Part shown: piece after piece, positions 41,329-50,499 of the stretch
Numbering within the stretch: the first letter of the stretch is position 1
How the letters are laid out: each line of letters starts with the position of its first letter
Assembly: GCA_964412555.1 (NCBI GenBank)
Contig: CAYPPG010000007.1
Span: 62,001 to 126,000 of the forward strand
Length of the DNA: 64,000 nt
Direction of reading: 5' to 3'
From: CAYPPG01 sp964412555
GTDB lineage: Bacteria; Hinthialibacterota; Hinthialibacteria; Hinthialibacterales; Hinthialibacteraceae
Notes under the pieces: generated by a model
Told to the model about the DNA's origin: nothing
What the model saw: only the letters and a program-made list of their open reading frames with translations
The model's database searches: none
Translations under genes and position numbers: made by a program

Positions 41329-42276
41329 ATGAGTCAAAATAGTTCTTCACCGCTCGTTGTAGGAACCGGTTTAATTTGCCTGGATGCCATTGAAATAGAG
41401 AACTCTTCTCACTATAAACTGTTGACCGGCGGGACCTGTATCAATGTTTTGACAATATTAAAATCATTCGGTTGGAATGCGATCCCGATCGGGAGAATCG
41501 GAAACGATGCTGCGGGAAATTTCGTCTTCCGCGATCTCCATTGTTGTGATATCGACACGATATACATTTCCCGCCGGGATGAAGATTCGACACCGATTTA
41601 TATCCAACGAAATACACAGGACGGTCACCAGTTCATTCACAGATGTCCCTATTGTGCAAACCGGTTCGCCGATTTTACTCCCGTTGATCCGGATTCCTTA
41701 TCCATCATATTTCAAGAAATACCGAAAAACATAGAAGTATGCTATATCGATCGAGTTTCTTTGGCGTCCGTATCTCTCGCCCGGGAATGCAAATCGCGTG
41801 GCGCCATGGTTTATTTCGAACCCAATCGCATGGATGATACGGCTATATTTCAAAAATGCTTGGAATTAGCCGATATCGTCAAATATTCATCCGAAAAGAT
41901 GTCGCACGCTAAAGAGATAACGGATACCATTTCCCTTCCCCTCGAAATCGAAACCTTTGGAAAAGAAGGATTGCACTACCGGATCAATCATGAAAATATT
42001 GAAAATTCCTGGAACCACGTTCCTGCGGTTCAATGCCATGAATTCGTGGATGCTGCCGGTTCGGGGGATTGGTTCAGCGCTGAATTGATTCATCAGATAC
42101 ACTTCCATCCTACTTCAAGCCAATTCCGGACAGACCGAGATACTATCCGTTCTTTGATTCAAAAAGCGCAACAAAAAGCATCTATCAATTGCCGGTACGA
42201 AGGGGCGCGCGGAGCGATGTATCGACAGGGAACTGTCCAAATTTCTTCCGGTTTTTGCCCCTATTGTGGTCAGTAA
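41329..42276 (+). CDS. PfkB-family kinase with CPYC zinc-ribbon-like motifs
   Basis: 315 residues. Ribokinase-type fold: N-terminal VVGTGLICLDAIE, GGTCINVLTILKSFGW, and the catalytic DAAGSGDWFSAELI motif near the C-terminus (anion hole and base Asp). Unusual features are the Cys pairs HRCPYCANRF (about residue 105) and FCPYCGQ at the very end, which together could form one zinc site. The substrate is unknown; PfkB enzymes phosphorylate sugars or nucleosides. It lies 180 bases after the NagB-like gene. The ATG at 41329 has only a weak upstream site (AAGAAAAG). Confidence 0.82.
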   Translation: MSQNSSSPLVVGTGLICLDAIEIENSSHYKLLTGGTCINVLTILKSFGWNAIPIGRIGNDAAGNFVFRDLHCCDIDTIYISRRDEDSTPIYIQRNTQDGHQFIHRCPYCANRFADFTPVDPDSLSIIFQEIPKNIEVCYIDRVSLASVSLARECKSRGAMVYFEPNRMDDTAIFQKCLELADIVKYSSEKMSHAKEITDTISLPLEIETFGKEGLHYRINHENIENSWNHVPAVQCHEFVDAAGSGDWFSAELIHQIHFHPTSSQFRTDRDTIRSLIQKAQQKASINCRYEGARGAMYRQGTVQISSGFCPYCGQ

Positions 42277-42380
42277 AGATATCTCATTATCAAATATACC
42301 TAATTAAACGGTAATGTATTATCCAAAACCAAGGGGGTGAAAGGTAAATTGGAGAAAAGGGGTAAGAAGATATTTTTCTG

Positions 42381-42436
42381 CCACCCCTTCAGGGTGGAAA
42401 TTCTCGGTTATTGATTTTTCCAGGGGCGATGCCCAC
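42381..42436. repeat. Dispersed repeat, family A (second copy)
   Basis: CCACCCCTTCAGGGTGG hairpin at 42381-42397 and CCAGGGGCGATGCCCACTGG at about 42420-42438, in the same order as in 6986-7071. The copy runs into the tandem array. Confidence 0.8.
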
Positions 42437-42929
42437 TGGCTATCATCTCTAACCCCTTTGGGGTAAAAATGGCTATCATCTCTAACCCCTTTGGGGTAGA
42501 AATGGCTATCCTCTCTAATCCCTTTGGGGTAGAAATGGCTATCCTCTCTAATCCCTTTGGGGTAGAAATGGCTATCCTCTCTAATCCNNNNNNNNNNNNN
42601 NNNNNNNNNNNNNNNNNNNNNNNNNNNNNNNNNNNNNNNNNNNNNNNNNNNNNNNNNNNNNNNNNNNNNNNNNNNNNNNNNNNNNNNTAGAAATGGCTAT
42701 CCTCTCTAATCCCTTTGGGGTAGAAATGGCTATCCTCTCTAACCCCTTTGGGGTAAAAATGGCTATCCTCTCTTAATCCCTTTGGCGTAAAAAATGGCTA
42801 TCCTCTCTAATCCCTTTGGGGTAGAAATGGCTATCCTCTCTAATCCCTTTGGGGTAAAAACGGCTATCCTCTCTAATCTCTTTGGGGTAGAAATGGTTAT
42901 CCTCTCTAATCTCTTTGGGGTAAAAACGG
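42437..42929. repeat. 33-bp tandem repeat array interrupted by an assembly gap
   Basis: Head-to-tail units of 33 bases (ATGGCTATC.TCTCTAA-CCCCTTTGGGGTA.AA) with starts at 42469, 42502, 42535, 42568, then after the gap 42693, 42726, 42759, 42794, 42827, 42860 and 42893. Units differ by single bases; one is 35 long. Each contains a CCCC-TTT-GGGG type hairpin and is the last module of repeat family A amplified. No spacers, so not CRISPR; open frames on both strands arise because 33 is divisible by 3. The rest of 42930-43022 shows no gene. Confidence 0.9.
42588..42687. other. Assembly gap (100 N)
   Basis: Exactly 100 N in the middle of the 33-bp tandem array. The true number of units is unknown because identical repeats usually defeat short-read assembly. 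Confidence 0.98.
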
Positions 42930-43022
42930 TTTTTTTTATGGGGAAAATAGAAAATTCGCATGACCTCTCAGGTACGATTTCTATTTGCCGATAATTTCGG
43001 ATAAAAAGCATGGTGTATAAAC

Positions 43023-43151
43023 ATGATCAATTTCTTCATATTACTGATTTGTATGGTTCTGATGTTGACATTGTGGGGGCCTTCCCCAATATGGGGAGCG
43101 GTGGCATTCATTATGGGGGTCGTACTCGGTCATCAACGGCAAATTGGATAA
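43023..43151 (+). CDS. Possible 42-residue membrane peptide
   Basis: A short frame from ATG at 43023 to TAA at 43149 encodes a very hydrophobic peptide: FFILLICMVLMLTLWG, a PSP turn, then WGAVAFIMGVVLG and a HQRQIG tail, as in small two-helix membrane proteins. The ribosome site is weak and the sequence is T-rich, so chance is possible. It ends 3 bases before the stop of the convergent DUF6807 gene. Confidence 0.3.
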   Translation: MINFFILLICMVLMLTLWGPSPIWGAVAFIMGVVLGHQRQIG

Positions 43152-43153
43152 GT

Positions 43154-44359
43154 TTATCGGCTGAATTGTATGCGATCAAATGGATCGGAATACATTTGAA
43201 ACGCATTTTTTACTTTGCCTTCTTCAACATCTCCCTTATGAATCCATACGCGATAGTGTAAATGAATTCCAGGTCCTCCCGGTTTCATCGTCACATCATC
43301 CAATCCCGGCCAGGCGACTCCTAAAAAACCGTAATACCGCAATGTCCAACCGGCGGGAAAACCGGGATTCTTATCGTCCTGCATAATCGTAATACCAGTA
43401 ATTTGATCACGTCCCCGAAATCGCGCCGACATATCCGCCCAGGGAAACGGTTTTCGATCGCTGTCTTTTTCTTGATAGCCACCGGAGGTCACGATTCTCG
43501 CATCTTCGCGCGGCGCCGGCCGAAAACAGAAACCGCCATATCCTTTATTTCTGTCGGAAGTCCCCCGTAAGGTGACCGGTTCGTCAATGGCTCGAAAATG
43601 TAGCTTCACATCGATGGCGCGTCCGTAAGTACCGGTGCGGAATACCATAAATTCAATCCGTTCCTCAACCACTTGTTTCTCACCGGTAAACCAACCGTTT
43701 TCCACACCGAACGAGGCGAAAACCGGCCCGGTTTCCCGATACAACCATCGGACAAACTTTTGCCGAATTCCGCGTATGTGCCAAAGATCATAATCTCTTT
43801 CGCCCACTTCGACGTGAGGCCATGTCCAGAACAATCCTCTGTGATGATAATGATCACGAGGGAAATCATCGCTGATGATTTCTCCATCCAGTCCATAAAG
43901 AGGATGAACATAACAGGATCGCGTGCGATCTTCCGGAACGCCCTCCTTGCTTACCATACCGAAATTGTAGACCATGACCGGTTGATCCCCTTCGAACAAG
44001 CGTAAATTTTGATCCGCTTTTTCTTCAAATCGAAAAATGGATTGGTTTTCCTGCCTCTTACCAATTTGCAAGCGAACCGAATCGCTTTGTGGAATGCGTT
44101 GTAAAGGAAGGATAAATGATAAGAATGGACCGGTGCGTTTGCCTTCTGCACCAAAGAACTCGCTGATTTGAAGGGGGATACCGTTTTCCTCTTCATCTCC
44201 CTCAATATCAGCATGATAGGATTCACTTGTATTGAGGGATTGAAACGATTTCGCCTCAATTCGTATAGGAACATCGATTTTTGCATTCTTCATGTCCGCT
44301 ATTTCAATGGCCGGCATTTGTGTTACTATAAAAGAAAGGCACAATAAATGTTGAATCAT
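43154..44359 (-). CDS. DUF6807 (PmoA-like) family protein, probably exported
   Basis: 401 residues. The motifs PVMVYNFG, YVHPLYGLDGEIISDDFPRDHYHHRGLFWTW (clustered histidines), FGVENGWFTGEKQVV and YGGFCFRPAPRED are those of the DUF6807/PmoA group, which accompanies sugar dehydrogenases and isomerases in Planctomycetes, Bacteroidetes and related bacteria. Its function is unknown, possibly oxidative or hydrolytic action on sugar derivatives. The N-terminus (LLCLSFIVTQMPA) resembles a short signal peptide. It is divergent from the Gfo/Idh/MocA gene, with which it is often found, supporting a shared substrate. Confidence 0.85.
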   Translation of the reverse strand: MIQHLLCLSFIVTQMPAIEIADMKNAKIDVPIRIEAKSFQSLNTSESYHADIEGDEEENGIPLQISEFFGAEGKRTGPFLSFILPLQRIPQSDSVRLQIGKRQENQSIFRFEEKADQNLRLFEGDQPVMVYNFGMVSKEGVPEDRTRSCYVHPLYGLDGEIISDDFPRDHYHHRGLFWTWPHVEVGERDYDLWHIRGIRQKFVRWLYRETGPVFASFGVENGWFTGEKQVVEERIEFMVFRTGTYGRAIDVKLHFRAIDEPVTLRGTSDRNKGYGGFCFRPAPREDARIVTSGGYQEKDSDRKPFPWADMSARFRGRDQITGITIMQDDKNPGFPAGWTLRYYGFLGVAWPGLDDVTMKPGGPGIHLHYRVWIHKGDVEEGKVKNAFQMYSDPFDRIQFSR

Positions 44360-44578
44360 AATCTCACCTCACCTTATTCACGGTTTTGAATTTACATATT
44401 CCTTTCTACTGTAGAATAAAACAAGGACATCCTCTACTCCCATCGATCATGAATCCTGTTTCATCCTATAATTTCTCGCGGGATGATGGTATAAAGAAAT
44501 GACAAAACTTGACTGGAAGTGGAAAGAATTCTGATTTCACCTCACAGAATATTTCAAGGAATTCAGAAGGAGGAAATG

Positions 44579-45781
44579 ATGCAAAACGACAATCAATCCC
44601 ATGTTTCGAGAAGAACATTTTTGAAAGAAACATCCACGGTGACATCCGGAATTGCGGCCTTCTCGATCCTTCAGCCTCGGCAGGTTCGAGCGGCTGATTC
44701 GAATTCCATGGTAAACATGGCTATCATCGGAACCGGCGGTAGAGGGCGGCATGATGGAAGGAATCTTTTGAAGACAGGGAAAGTCAAAGTCATCGCTCTG
44801 GCAGATTATTTCGATTTTCAGCTGACAGAACCGGCCAATTTGTTCGATGTTCCTGAGTCCCGTTGTTTCGCGGGGATCGATGGTTACAAAAAGGTAATGG
44901 AACTCGAGGATGTGGATGCGGTGTTGTTGACTACGACTCCCTATTTCCGCCCTATCCAATTCGAGGCAGCCATCGAAGCGGGGAAACACGCTTTTGTCGA
45001 AAAACCTATCGCGGTCGATCCGTGGGGATGCCGGAAATTTTTGGAAGCGGGCAAACTCGCCAAAGAGAAAAAACTAACTGTCGGCGCCGGCCTGCAGACG
45101 CGCTATGAACCAGGCCACCAGAAAGTCGCAGAACTGATCCATGAAGGTGCAATCGGTGAACCGATCATCGGCCATTCGACTCGCATGGGTGGTGACCTTT
45201 GGCGGCGCACTGTTCCCGAACCCTACACGAAACTCGATATTCAAACACGCAACTGGCTGTACTATCTTTGGGGAGGCGGAGACTTTATCGTGGAAATGCA
45301 CATCCATAACATCGATGTATTCAACTGGTTTACGGATATGCTGCCCGTCAGTGCAATGGGATCCGGAGGCCGCGAAGTCCGAACCGATGTCGGGGATATC
45401 TACGATCACATCAATGTCGTTTATGACTATCCAAACGGATTTCATCTCGCTCATACCGGCACTCAGATTCCGACCGGCTGCTACGGTTCCGTCAAACACA
45501 TCATCGGTTCCAAAGGGTATTACAGCAGTGAGAAAGGACTTTATCTCAAAGACGAAGATAAATTCGTCAAACACGAAGGAATCGCGAAAGCCGTCGAAGA
45601 AGAAATGAAGCAATTCGTCGCCAGTGTTTTGGGCGAAGGTCCTTATATCAACAACAGTGAATATGTCACGACCAGCACCTTTACCTGCATCTTAGGCCGA
45701 ACCGCCGCGTATCAAAACAAGAAAATCATGTGGGATGAATTATGGGAATCCAATAAGCGGATTCCATTGCCGAGCGAATAG
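44579..45781 (+). CDS. Gfo/Idh/MocA-family oxidoreductase with Tat signal
   Basis: 400 residues from the ATG at 44579 (or its twin at 44576), after AAGGAGGA; a GTG at 44519 lies before the ribosome site. The N-terminus SRRTFLKETSTVTSGIAAFS is a Tat signal, so it is exported folded with its cofactor. The Rossmann part has MAIIGTGGRGRHDGRN and ALADYFD, then GKHAFVEKPIAVDPWG with the EKP motif of the family, and the C-terminal half has GGGDFIVEMHIHNIDVFNWF with the H-x-x-D catalytic pair. These enzymes oxidise or reduce sugars with NAD(P). A hairpin terminator follows. Confidence 0.92.
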   Translation: MQNDNQSHVSRRTFLKETSTVTSGIAAFSILQPRQVRAADSNSMVNMAIIGTGGRGRHDGRNLLKTGKVKVIALADYFDFQLTEPANLFDVPESRCFAGIDGYKKVMELEDVDAVLLTTTPYFRPIQFEAAIEAGKHAFVEKPIAVDPWGCRKFLEAGKLAKEKKLTVGAGLQTRYEPGHQKVAELIHEGAIGEPIIGHSTRMGGDLWRRTVPEPYTKLDIQTRNWLYYLWGGGDFIVEMHIHNIDVFNWFTDMLPVSAMGSGGREVRTDVGDIYDHINVVYDYPNGFHLAHTGTQIPTGCYGSVKHIIGSKGYYSSEKGLYLKDEDKFVKHEGIAKAVEEEMKQFVASVLGEGPYINNSEYVTTSTFTCILGRTAAYQNKKIMWDELWESNKRIPLPSE

Positions 45782-45793
45782 AAAAGTTTTACC

Positions 45794-45821
45794 AAAGGGA
45801 TACATTGCATGTACCCCTTTT
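45794..45821. terminator. Bidirectional terminator between convergent genes
   Basis: Arms AAAGGGATAC and GTACCCCTTT (one G-T pair) around a 7-base loop, then TTTT-rich sequence. It lies between the stops of the Gfo/Idh/MocA gene and the convergent phosphofructokinase gene. Confidence 0.7.
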
Positions 45822-45832
45822 ATGATTCCCTT

Positions 45833-47173
45833 TCACGTATTGACCATCCGATTCGGTTGTCCAGTTGTTTCTAGTACTGACAGCCACAAATCTTCTTCGG
45901 GATCCAATCTTTTCTTTTGAGAAACCGATGCTTCGATCGGGATATGAGTAAACGAAGAATTCCAATATCCCACGATCATTCCTGTCCGGCCACTCATAGC
46001 GGCATGGACTGCATCATGAGCCAATCGGATACAGAACATCCGATCCGAAGGAGTGGCCCGCAAGGAACGGACAATATAACTCGGATCGATATATCGTACT
46101 TCAGCATGAATTCCCTTTTCTGTAAAGTATCCCTTTATACGATCACACAAATATCCTCCAATATCCGCCAACTTGACATTGCCGGAGGCATCCGTCTTTT
46201 GCCGGGAGGGGTCGTTTTCCAACAAATCTTGTCCGGCTCCTTCGGCAACAGCAATCACGGCATGATGGCGTTCCAGAATCCGTTTTTCCAATGCCGATAA
46301 AAAACCATGGGGAGGATCCATGTCGAATGGCACTTCCGGAATAAGAGTGAAATTGACATCTCCGCTGGCGACGGTCGCCATCGCCGTCAGATATCCGGAA
46401 TGCCTTCCCATCAATTTCACGACGGTAATCCCATTAAAAGCTCCTTCCGCCTCTGCATGAGCACTTTGCATGACTTCGGTAGCAACAGTATATGCCGTTT
46501 CAAAACCGAAACTTTTCTCTACCAAAAAGATGTCATTATCGATTGTTTTCGGAATACCGACTACCGAAATGAGAAGATTTCGTTTCTGGATCTCGTTAAC
46601 GAGATCAGCCGCTCCACGCTGTGTGCCATCTCCCCCAATAGTAAACAGTACATTGATCCCGCGTTTTTCTAAAAAATCCACCATCGCTTCCACTGATTGA
46701 GGTCCTCGTGAAGATCCCAAAAAAGTTCCTCCCCTTGAGGGAATATCTTCCACGATTTCAGGAGTTAAAGGTATCGGTGGGACTTCAGAACCTTCCACCA
46801 TTCCTTTAAAACCGAATCGAATCCCAAAGATCTTTCTGACTCCATAATGATGATGGAGAGATAAAACAAGCCCGCGAATGACATCGTTCAAGCCGGGGCA
46901 AAGTCCTCCACAGTTCACAATCGCGGCGGTGACATCCTGCGGATTGAAAAAGATACGATCCCTGGGACCTGCCAATTCAAACGATAAAGGCTCGTTTCCT
47001 TGGTCTATCCGTTGTTTTATTTTTGAATAAGAATTTTGATAGAGAATTCTTTCCTCATCCTCCACAAAATTGGCGATCAAATCATTATCAACGTGTGAAA
47101 GCTGCATAGGGGATTGGCAACAGGGTTTCCCCAATCGTTTGATCGTCAAGTCAAGATGTTTGATTTGATTCAC
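45833..47173 (-). CDS. pfkA: ATP-dependent 6-phosphofructokinase (group with GGDG and PKTIDND)
   Basis: 446 residues from the GTG at 47173, which has AAAGGATA ahead; an upstream in-frame start would read through a family D repeat. Motifs: AIVNCGGLCPGLNDVIRG, SRGGTFLGSSRG, the nucleotide site TIGGDGTQRGA, catalytic PKTIDNDI, and MGRHSGYL. GGDG with Gly at the position that is Asp in PPi-using enzymes favours ATP; Lys in PKTIDND places it in the long clade shared with plant and spirochaete PFKs. It commits fructose-6-P to glycolysis in the cytoplasm, receiving the product of NagB- and isomerase-type enzymes. It is likely transcribed with the upstream cysteine synthase only by readthrough. Confidence 0.93.
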   Translation of the reverse strand: MNQIKHLDLTIKRLGKPCCQSPMQLSHVDNDLIANFVEDEERILYQNSYSKIKQRIDQGNEPLSFELAGPRDRIFFNPQDVTAAIVNCGGLCPGLNDVIRGLVLSLHHHYGVRKIFGIRFGFKGMVEGSEVPPIPLTPEIVEDIPSRGGTFLGSSRGPQSVEAMVDFLEKRGINVLFTIGGDGTQRGAADLVNEIQKRNLLISVVGIPKTIDNDIFLVEKSFGFETAYTVATEVMQSAHAEAEGAFNGITVVKLMGRHSGYLTAMATVASGDVNFTLIPEVPFDMDPPHGFLSALEKRILERHHAVIAVAEGAGQDLLENDPSRQKTDASGNVKLADIGGYLCDRIKGYFTEKGIHAEVRYIDPSYIVRSLRATPSDRMFCIRLAHDAVHAAMSGRTGMIVGYWNSSFTHIPIEASVSQKKRLDPEEDLWLSVLETTGQPNRMVNT

Positions 47174-47228
47174 GGGTATATCCTTTCTTAGAAATAGAAT
47201 ATAAATGGTTATAACTTTGTGCGTTGAA

Positions 47229-47291
47229 AGATGCGGGCAAGGATGCCCGCGCTCCGACATTGATGCGGGCAGGGATGCCTGCGCTCCGACA
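47229..47291. repeat. Dispersed repeat, family D, two tandem units
   Basis: GATGCGGGCAAGGATGCCCGCGCTCC and GATGCGGGCAGGGATGCCTGCGCTCC, separated by GACATT. They lie between pfkA and the end of cysK. Confidence 0.85.
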
Positions 47292-47300
47292 TTTCAGATA

Positions 47301-48233
47301 TCAGGGGCCGGTATAGGGGTAGAGTTCAGTGGATAAATAGCGTTCTCCGGTATCGGGAAACACGGCAACGATATCTTTTCCACTTCCTAGTTCTTTTGCC
47401 AATTCCAAAGCACAATAACAAGCCGCTCCGCAGGAAATTCCGGCAAAAATCCCTTCCTTGCGGCATAAATCACGAGCGGTTTCCATTGCAGCATCATTGC
47501 TGACTTGCATGATGCGATCCACAAGACTCAAATCCAATATTTCCGGTTTGAAGCCGGCTCCAATCCCTTGAATCTTATGAGGGCCAGGATGCCCCCCTGA
47601 CAGCACCGCAGAGGCCGAAGGTTCAATTCCGACAAGTAAAATTTGAGAATTTTTCTCTTTCAAGTATTTCCCTGCACCGGTCAACGTCCCGCCAGTTCCG
47701 ATTCCACTTACAAAGGCATCGATCTTTCCTTCGGTTTGTTCCCATATTTCCGGACCGGTCGTCTCGTAGTGAATTTGAAGGTTCGCTTCGTTATTAAACT
47801 GTTGGGGCATAAATGCGCCATCGATTTGATTGACGAGTTCTTCAGCCTTTTCGACGGCTCCTTTCATCCCCCTTGGCCCTTCCGTCAAGACGATTTCGGC
47901 GCCAAAGGCGGAAAGTATTTTCCTTCGCTCCAAACTCATTGTCTCGGGCATTGTCAAAATGACACGATATCCTTTCACCGCAGCAGCCATCGCCAGGCCG
48001 ATTCCGGTATTTCCACTTGTCGGTTCGACAATGGTTCCTCCGGGTTGTAAGGATCCGTCTATTTCAGCCGCCTCAATCATGGACAAGCCGATTCTTTCTT
48101 TCACGCATCCTGCAGGATTTTGCGCTTCCAGTTTAGCCCAGACAGTCGCCGAGTCTTTCTCCGTCAATTTATTGAGACGAACAATCGGTGTATCACCGAT
48201 CAACTCCGTGATATCCATTACTCGTTTTGGCAT
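47301..48233 (-). CDS. cysK: Cysteine synthase (O-acetylserine sulfhydrylase)
   Basis: 310 residues, typical for CysK. PLP enzyme that forms cysteine from O-acetylserine and sulfide. Motifs: ELIGDTPIVRL, the Schiff-base lysine in NPAGCVKERI, the substrate loop PTSGNTGIGLAMAA, and the phosphate-binding GIGTGGTLTGAGKYLK, ending VAVFPDTGERYLST. In the lysine motif, Cys replaces the usual Ser and Glu the usual Asp (NPAGSVKDR). The C-terminus PYTGP lacks the bulky tail of some relatives. It is preceded by GAGGAGG at good spacing. The only sulfur-assimilation gene nearby. Confidence 0.95.
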   Translation of the reverse strand: MPKRVMDITELIGDTPIVRLNKLTEKDSATVWAKLEAQNPAGCVKERIGLSMIEAAEIDGSLQPGGTIVEPTSGNTGIGLAMAAAVKGYRVILTMPETMSLERRKILSAFGAEIVLTEGPRGMKGAVEKAEELVNQIDGAFMPQQFNNEANLQIHYETTGPEIWEQTEGKIDAFVSGIGTGGTLTGAGKYLKEKNSQILLVGIEPSASAVLSGGHPGPHKIQGIGAGFKPEILDLSLVDRIMQVSNDAAMETARDLCRKEGIFAGISCGAACYCALELAKELGSGKDIVAVFPDTGERYLSTELYPYTGP

Positions 48234-48516
48234 AATGACCTCCTCACTTTTTCCAATGAGACCTATAATTTTAAGCTACGTTGAGATTCATATTTTCGGT
48301 ATATGTCTGATAGTAACATTATTATCAAAAAGAATCGTATATTTGTCTTCTCCGCGAATCCCAAACAGTTGTTCAGTCCTTATATTCTATGTGGAATATA
48401 TAATTTAGACAATGTAATGCTGCTTTTTCTTTACTGTATTTTCATCTGGAATTGACAATCAACCTTGAATCGTTTCCTGTTTCTGCCATAGTAATCTATT
48501 TGTAAAAAAAATATGA

Positions 48517-50439
48517 ATGAGTCGAGAAACGAAACCATGTGAGGGAAAACGGACTCCTCTCAAAATGAATATGCTGAAAACCAACAATTCCCCCCCTCTG
48601 TCAACGGATAATGATGACTATTTGACTCCGTTTATGCGCATTTTAGCGGGAGTTATGATTGTCTTGACACTTCTTGGCGCATTTTTTGCCGGATTGTTTC
48701 CGATTCGAGGAAGTAATGATCCTTGGTGGCACCTCAAAGCCGGAGAATATCTCTGGAATCACTTTTTAGAGAATGGTTTTCATTTTCCTGAACAGGATCC
48801 CTTTACCTACACAGGTGAAGCCATCCATTGGGTCAATCATGAATGGCTTTCCGACTTGATTTTTTATGGGATTTATCAAATAAGTGGATTACAGGGAACA
48901 ATTGTTTTTAAATCCCTTATCATCTGCCTCACCTTCGCCCTCCTTATTTTATATATGTACCGGAATGGTGTCGGTTGGAAAATGGCGTGTCTCGGTTCGG
49001 TGATTGCTTTGCTCGCTTCTCAGCAAAGTCTATTCCTGCGCCCCCCGATTTTTACATATTTATTCATCGTCATTTTTTTACATATTATTCTATCGTTCCA
49101 ATTGGGTGAATATTTCAAATGGGCCTTCATCGGAGCCGTTCTTGCGGAAATCGTATGGATCAATCTTCATGGGGGGGCCGTGATCGGAATCATTCTGATT
49201 TTCTTTTGGTGGTTAAGCGAATTGTGGTTCTGCTTGGTGACATGGCTCCATGAAAATCCAACTGCCTCATCCATAAGAAGACTTCGAATAAGCACATATG
49301 TTCTTGCCGCAGTCATACTCGCTTCTTTCATCAATCCATTTACTTACGAAATCCATTTCCTTCCCATCAAAGTCACAAACGACTGGTGGCTCATCCGTCA
49401 TAACGGGGAACTGAATCCTCCCAATATGCAAATCAACAATGCCTTCGAGATGATTATTCTGGGGCTTTTCATGCTCCCCATGTTACGGGCAGGTTCAATC
49501 TGGGTATATGAAGGACTCGCGGTCGTGTTTTTTGGACACCAGGCGCTCAATTATCATCGGCACATCCCCCTTTTCGCACTGGTAGCCGTGCCTCCGCTGA
49601 TAACGGCTGTCTTCGAGGAACGAAAGACATTGGTTCCTTCCAGTTATGAGTCCCTCAAAGACCGAAAAGGTTTTTGGGAAAAACTATGCTCTCTCGTGAA
49701 ATTGGGGTTACGCTACCATATTGATGTTATTATTGTTTTCTTGTTTGTGACTTATGTTTTCGGAGTCCGTCCCGGCAAAATCTGGCAGCGAAATAGTAAC
49801 GATTTTTCCGTCCTTGTCTCGGAGGGATATCGACCGGAAGCCTATCCGGAAGATGCAGTCAATTTTATTTTATACCACAAAATATCCGGCCCGATGTTCA
49901 ATCACGATAATTTTGCCGGTTACCTCATCTGGCGTCTCTCACCGGAACATATGCCAGTATTCACCGATAGCCGGTATGATTTGTGGGGCAGCAAATATGC
50001 CAAGGAAGAATTGGGAGTTTTCGATATTTGGAAAATTCCACTTGGTGCATATGCTCCGAACGGCGAATGGTATGAATTTCGCAGGGAGTGGACCCGAGAC
50101 GACGTGATTCATTTCATCACACAAATCGGAAAACTAGAACAATTTCCCGAAATCCAACGATGGTATGAGAGCAAAAAGCCATACTGGCAGTACATTCTCG
50201 ATAAATACAATGTCAATTTTATCATTTCCTACGAAGGCTACCCCATCGATCAGATGCTTCGCAATGAGTTTCATGGATGGTTCTTGATTTATGATGATAC
50301 GATAACTTATGGGAAGTCCGGCGGGTATGTTATTTATTTACGGGGGACGCCTGAGAATGCCAACCTGATCAAAAAATTGGCGATTAAATTTCGCGATCGC
50401 ATCCCCCAATCCGTCAATGCAGAACAGCCGGATGCTTGA
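48517..50439 (+). CDS. Multi-spanning membrane protein resembling GT-C glycosyltransferases
   Basis: 640 residues with about ten membrane segments in the first 440 and a soluble C-terminal part. After the first segment comes GSNDPWWHLKAGEYLW, then EQDPFTYTGEAIHWVNHEWLSDLIFY, the pattern (D-W-x-H, D-P-F-x-Y-T, E-W-L) found in uncharacterised GT-C-like membrane proteins that may use lipid-linked sugars. The C-terminal part includes FNHDNFAGYLIWRLSPEHMPVFTDSRYD. The ATG at 48517 has no good ribosome site; an ATG at 48565 is also possible. Neighbours do not show the substrate; a role in protein or polysaccharide glycosylation is inferred from fold only. Confidence 0.75.
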   Translation: MSRETKPCEGKRTPLKMNMLKTNNSPPLSTDNDDYLTPFMRILAGVMIVLTLLGAFFAGLFPIRGSNDPWWHLKAGEYLWNHFLENGFHFPEQDPFTYTGEAIHWVNHEWLSDLIFYGIYQISGLQGTIVFKSLIICLTFALLILYMYRNGVGWKMACLGSVIALLASQQSLFLRPPIFTYLFIVIFLHIILSFQLGEYFKWAFIGAVLAEIVWINLHGGAVIGIILIFFWWLSELWFCLVTWLHENPTASSIRRLRISTYVLAAVILASFINPFTYEIHFLPIKVTNDWWLIRHNGELNPPNMQINNAFEMIILGLFMLPMLRAGSIWVYEGLAVVFFGHQALNYHRHIPLFALVAVPPLITAVFEERKTLVPSSYESLKDRKGFWEKLCSLVKLGLRYHIDVIIVFLFVTYVFGVRPGKIWQRNSNDFSVLVSEGYRPEAYPEDAVNFILYHKISGPMFNHDNFAGYLIWRLSPEHMPVFTDSRYDLWGSKYAKEELGVFDIWKIPLGAYAPNGEWYEFRREWTRDDVIHFITQIGKLEQFPEIQRWYESKKPYWQYILDKYNVNFIISYEGYPIDQMLRNEFHGWFLIYDDTITYGKSGGYVIYLRGTPENANLIKKLAIKFRDRIPQSVNAEQPDA

Positions 50440-50499
50440 TCATTCTTTCCAACTATCCATTATACCGCGAATACCAAAAGCAGTGTTGTTATGCTTCAA

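Noticed and set aside
42469..42690. Open frame of 11-residue repeats (MAILSNPFGVE) as a protein
   Set aside because: Frames are open on both strands only because the unit is 33 bases; there is no ribosome site and the array contains a gap of N.
42437..42929. Repeat array considered as CRISPR
   Set aside because: Units are contiguous 33-bp copies without unique spacers and no cas gene is present.
43010..43261. 83-codon plus-strand frame near the tandem array
   Set aside because: Overlaps the end of the DUF6807 gene by about 100 bases and has no domain; a shorter frame at 43023 in another phase is more plausible.
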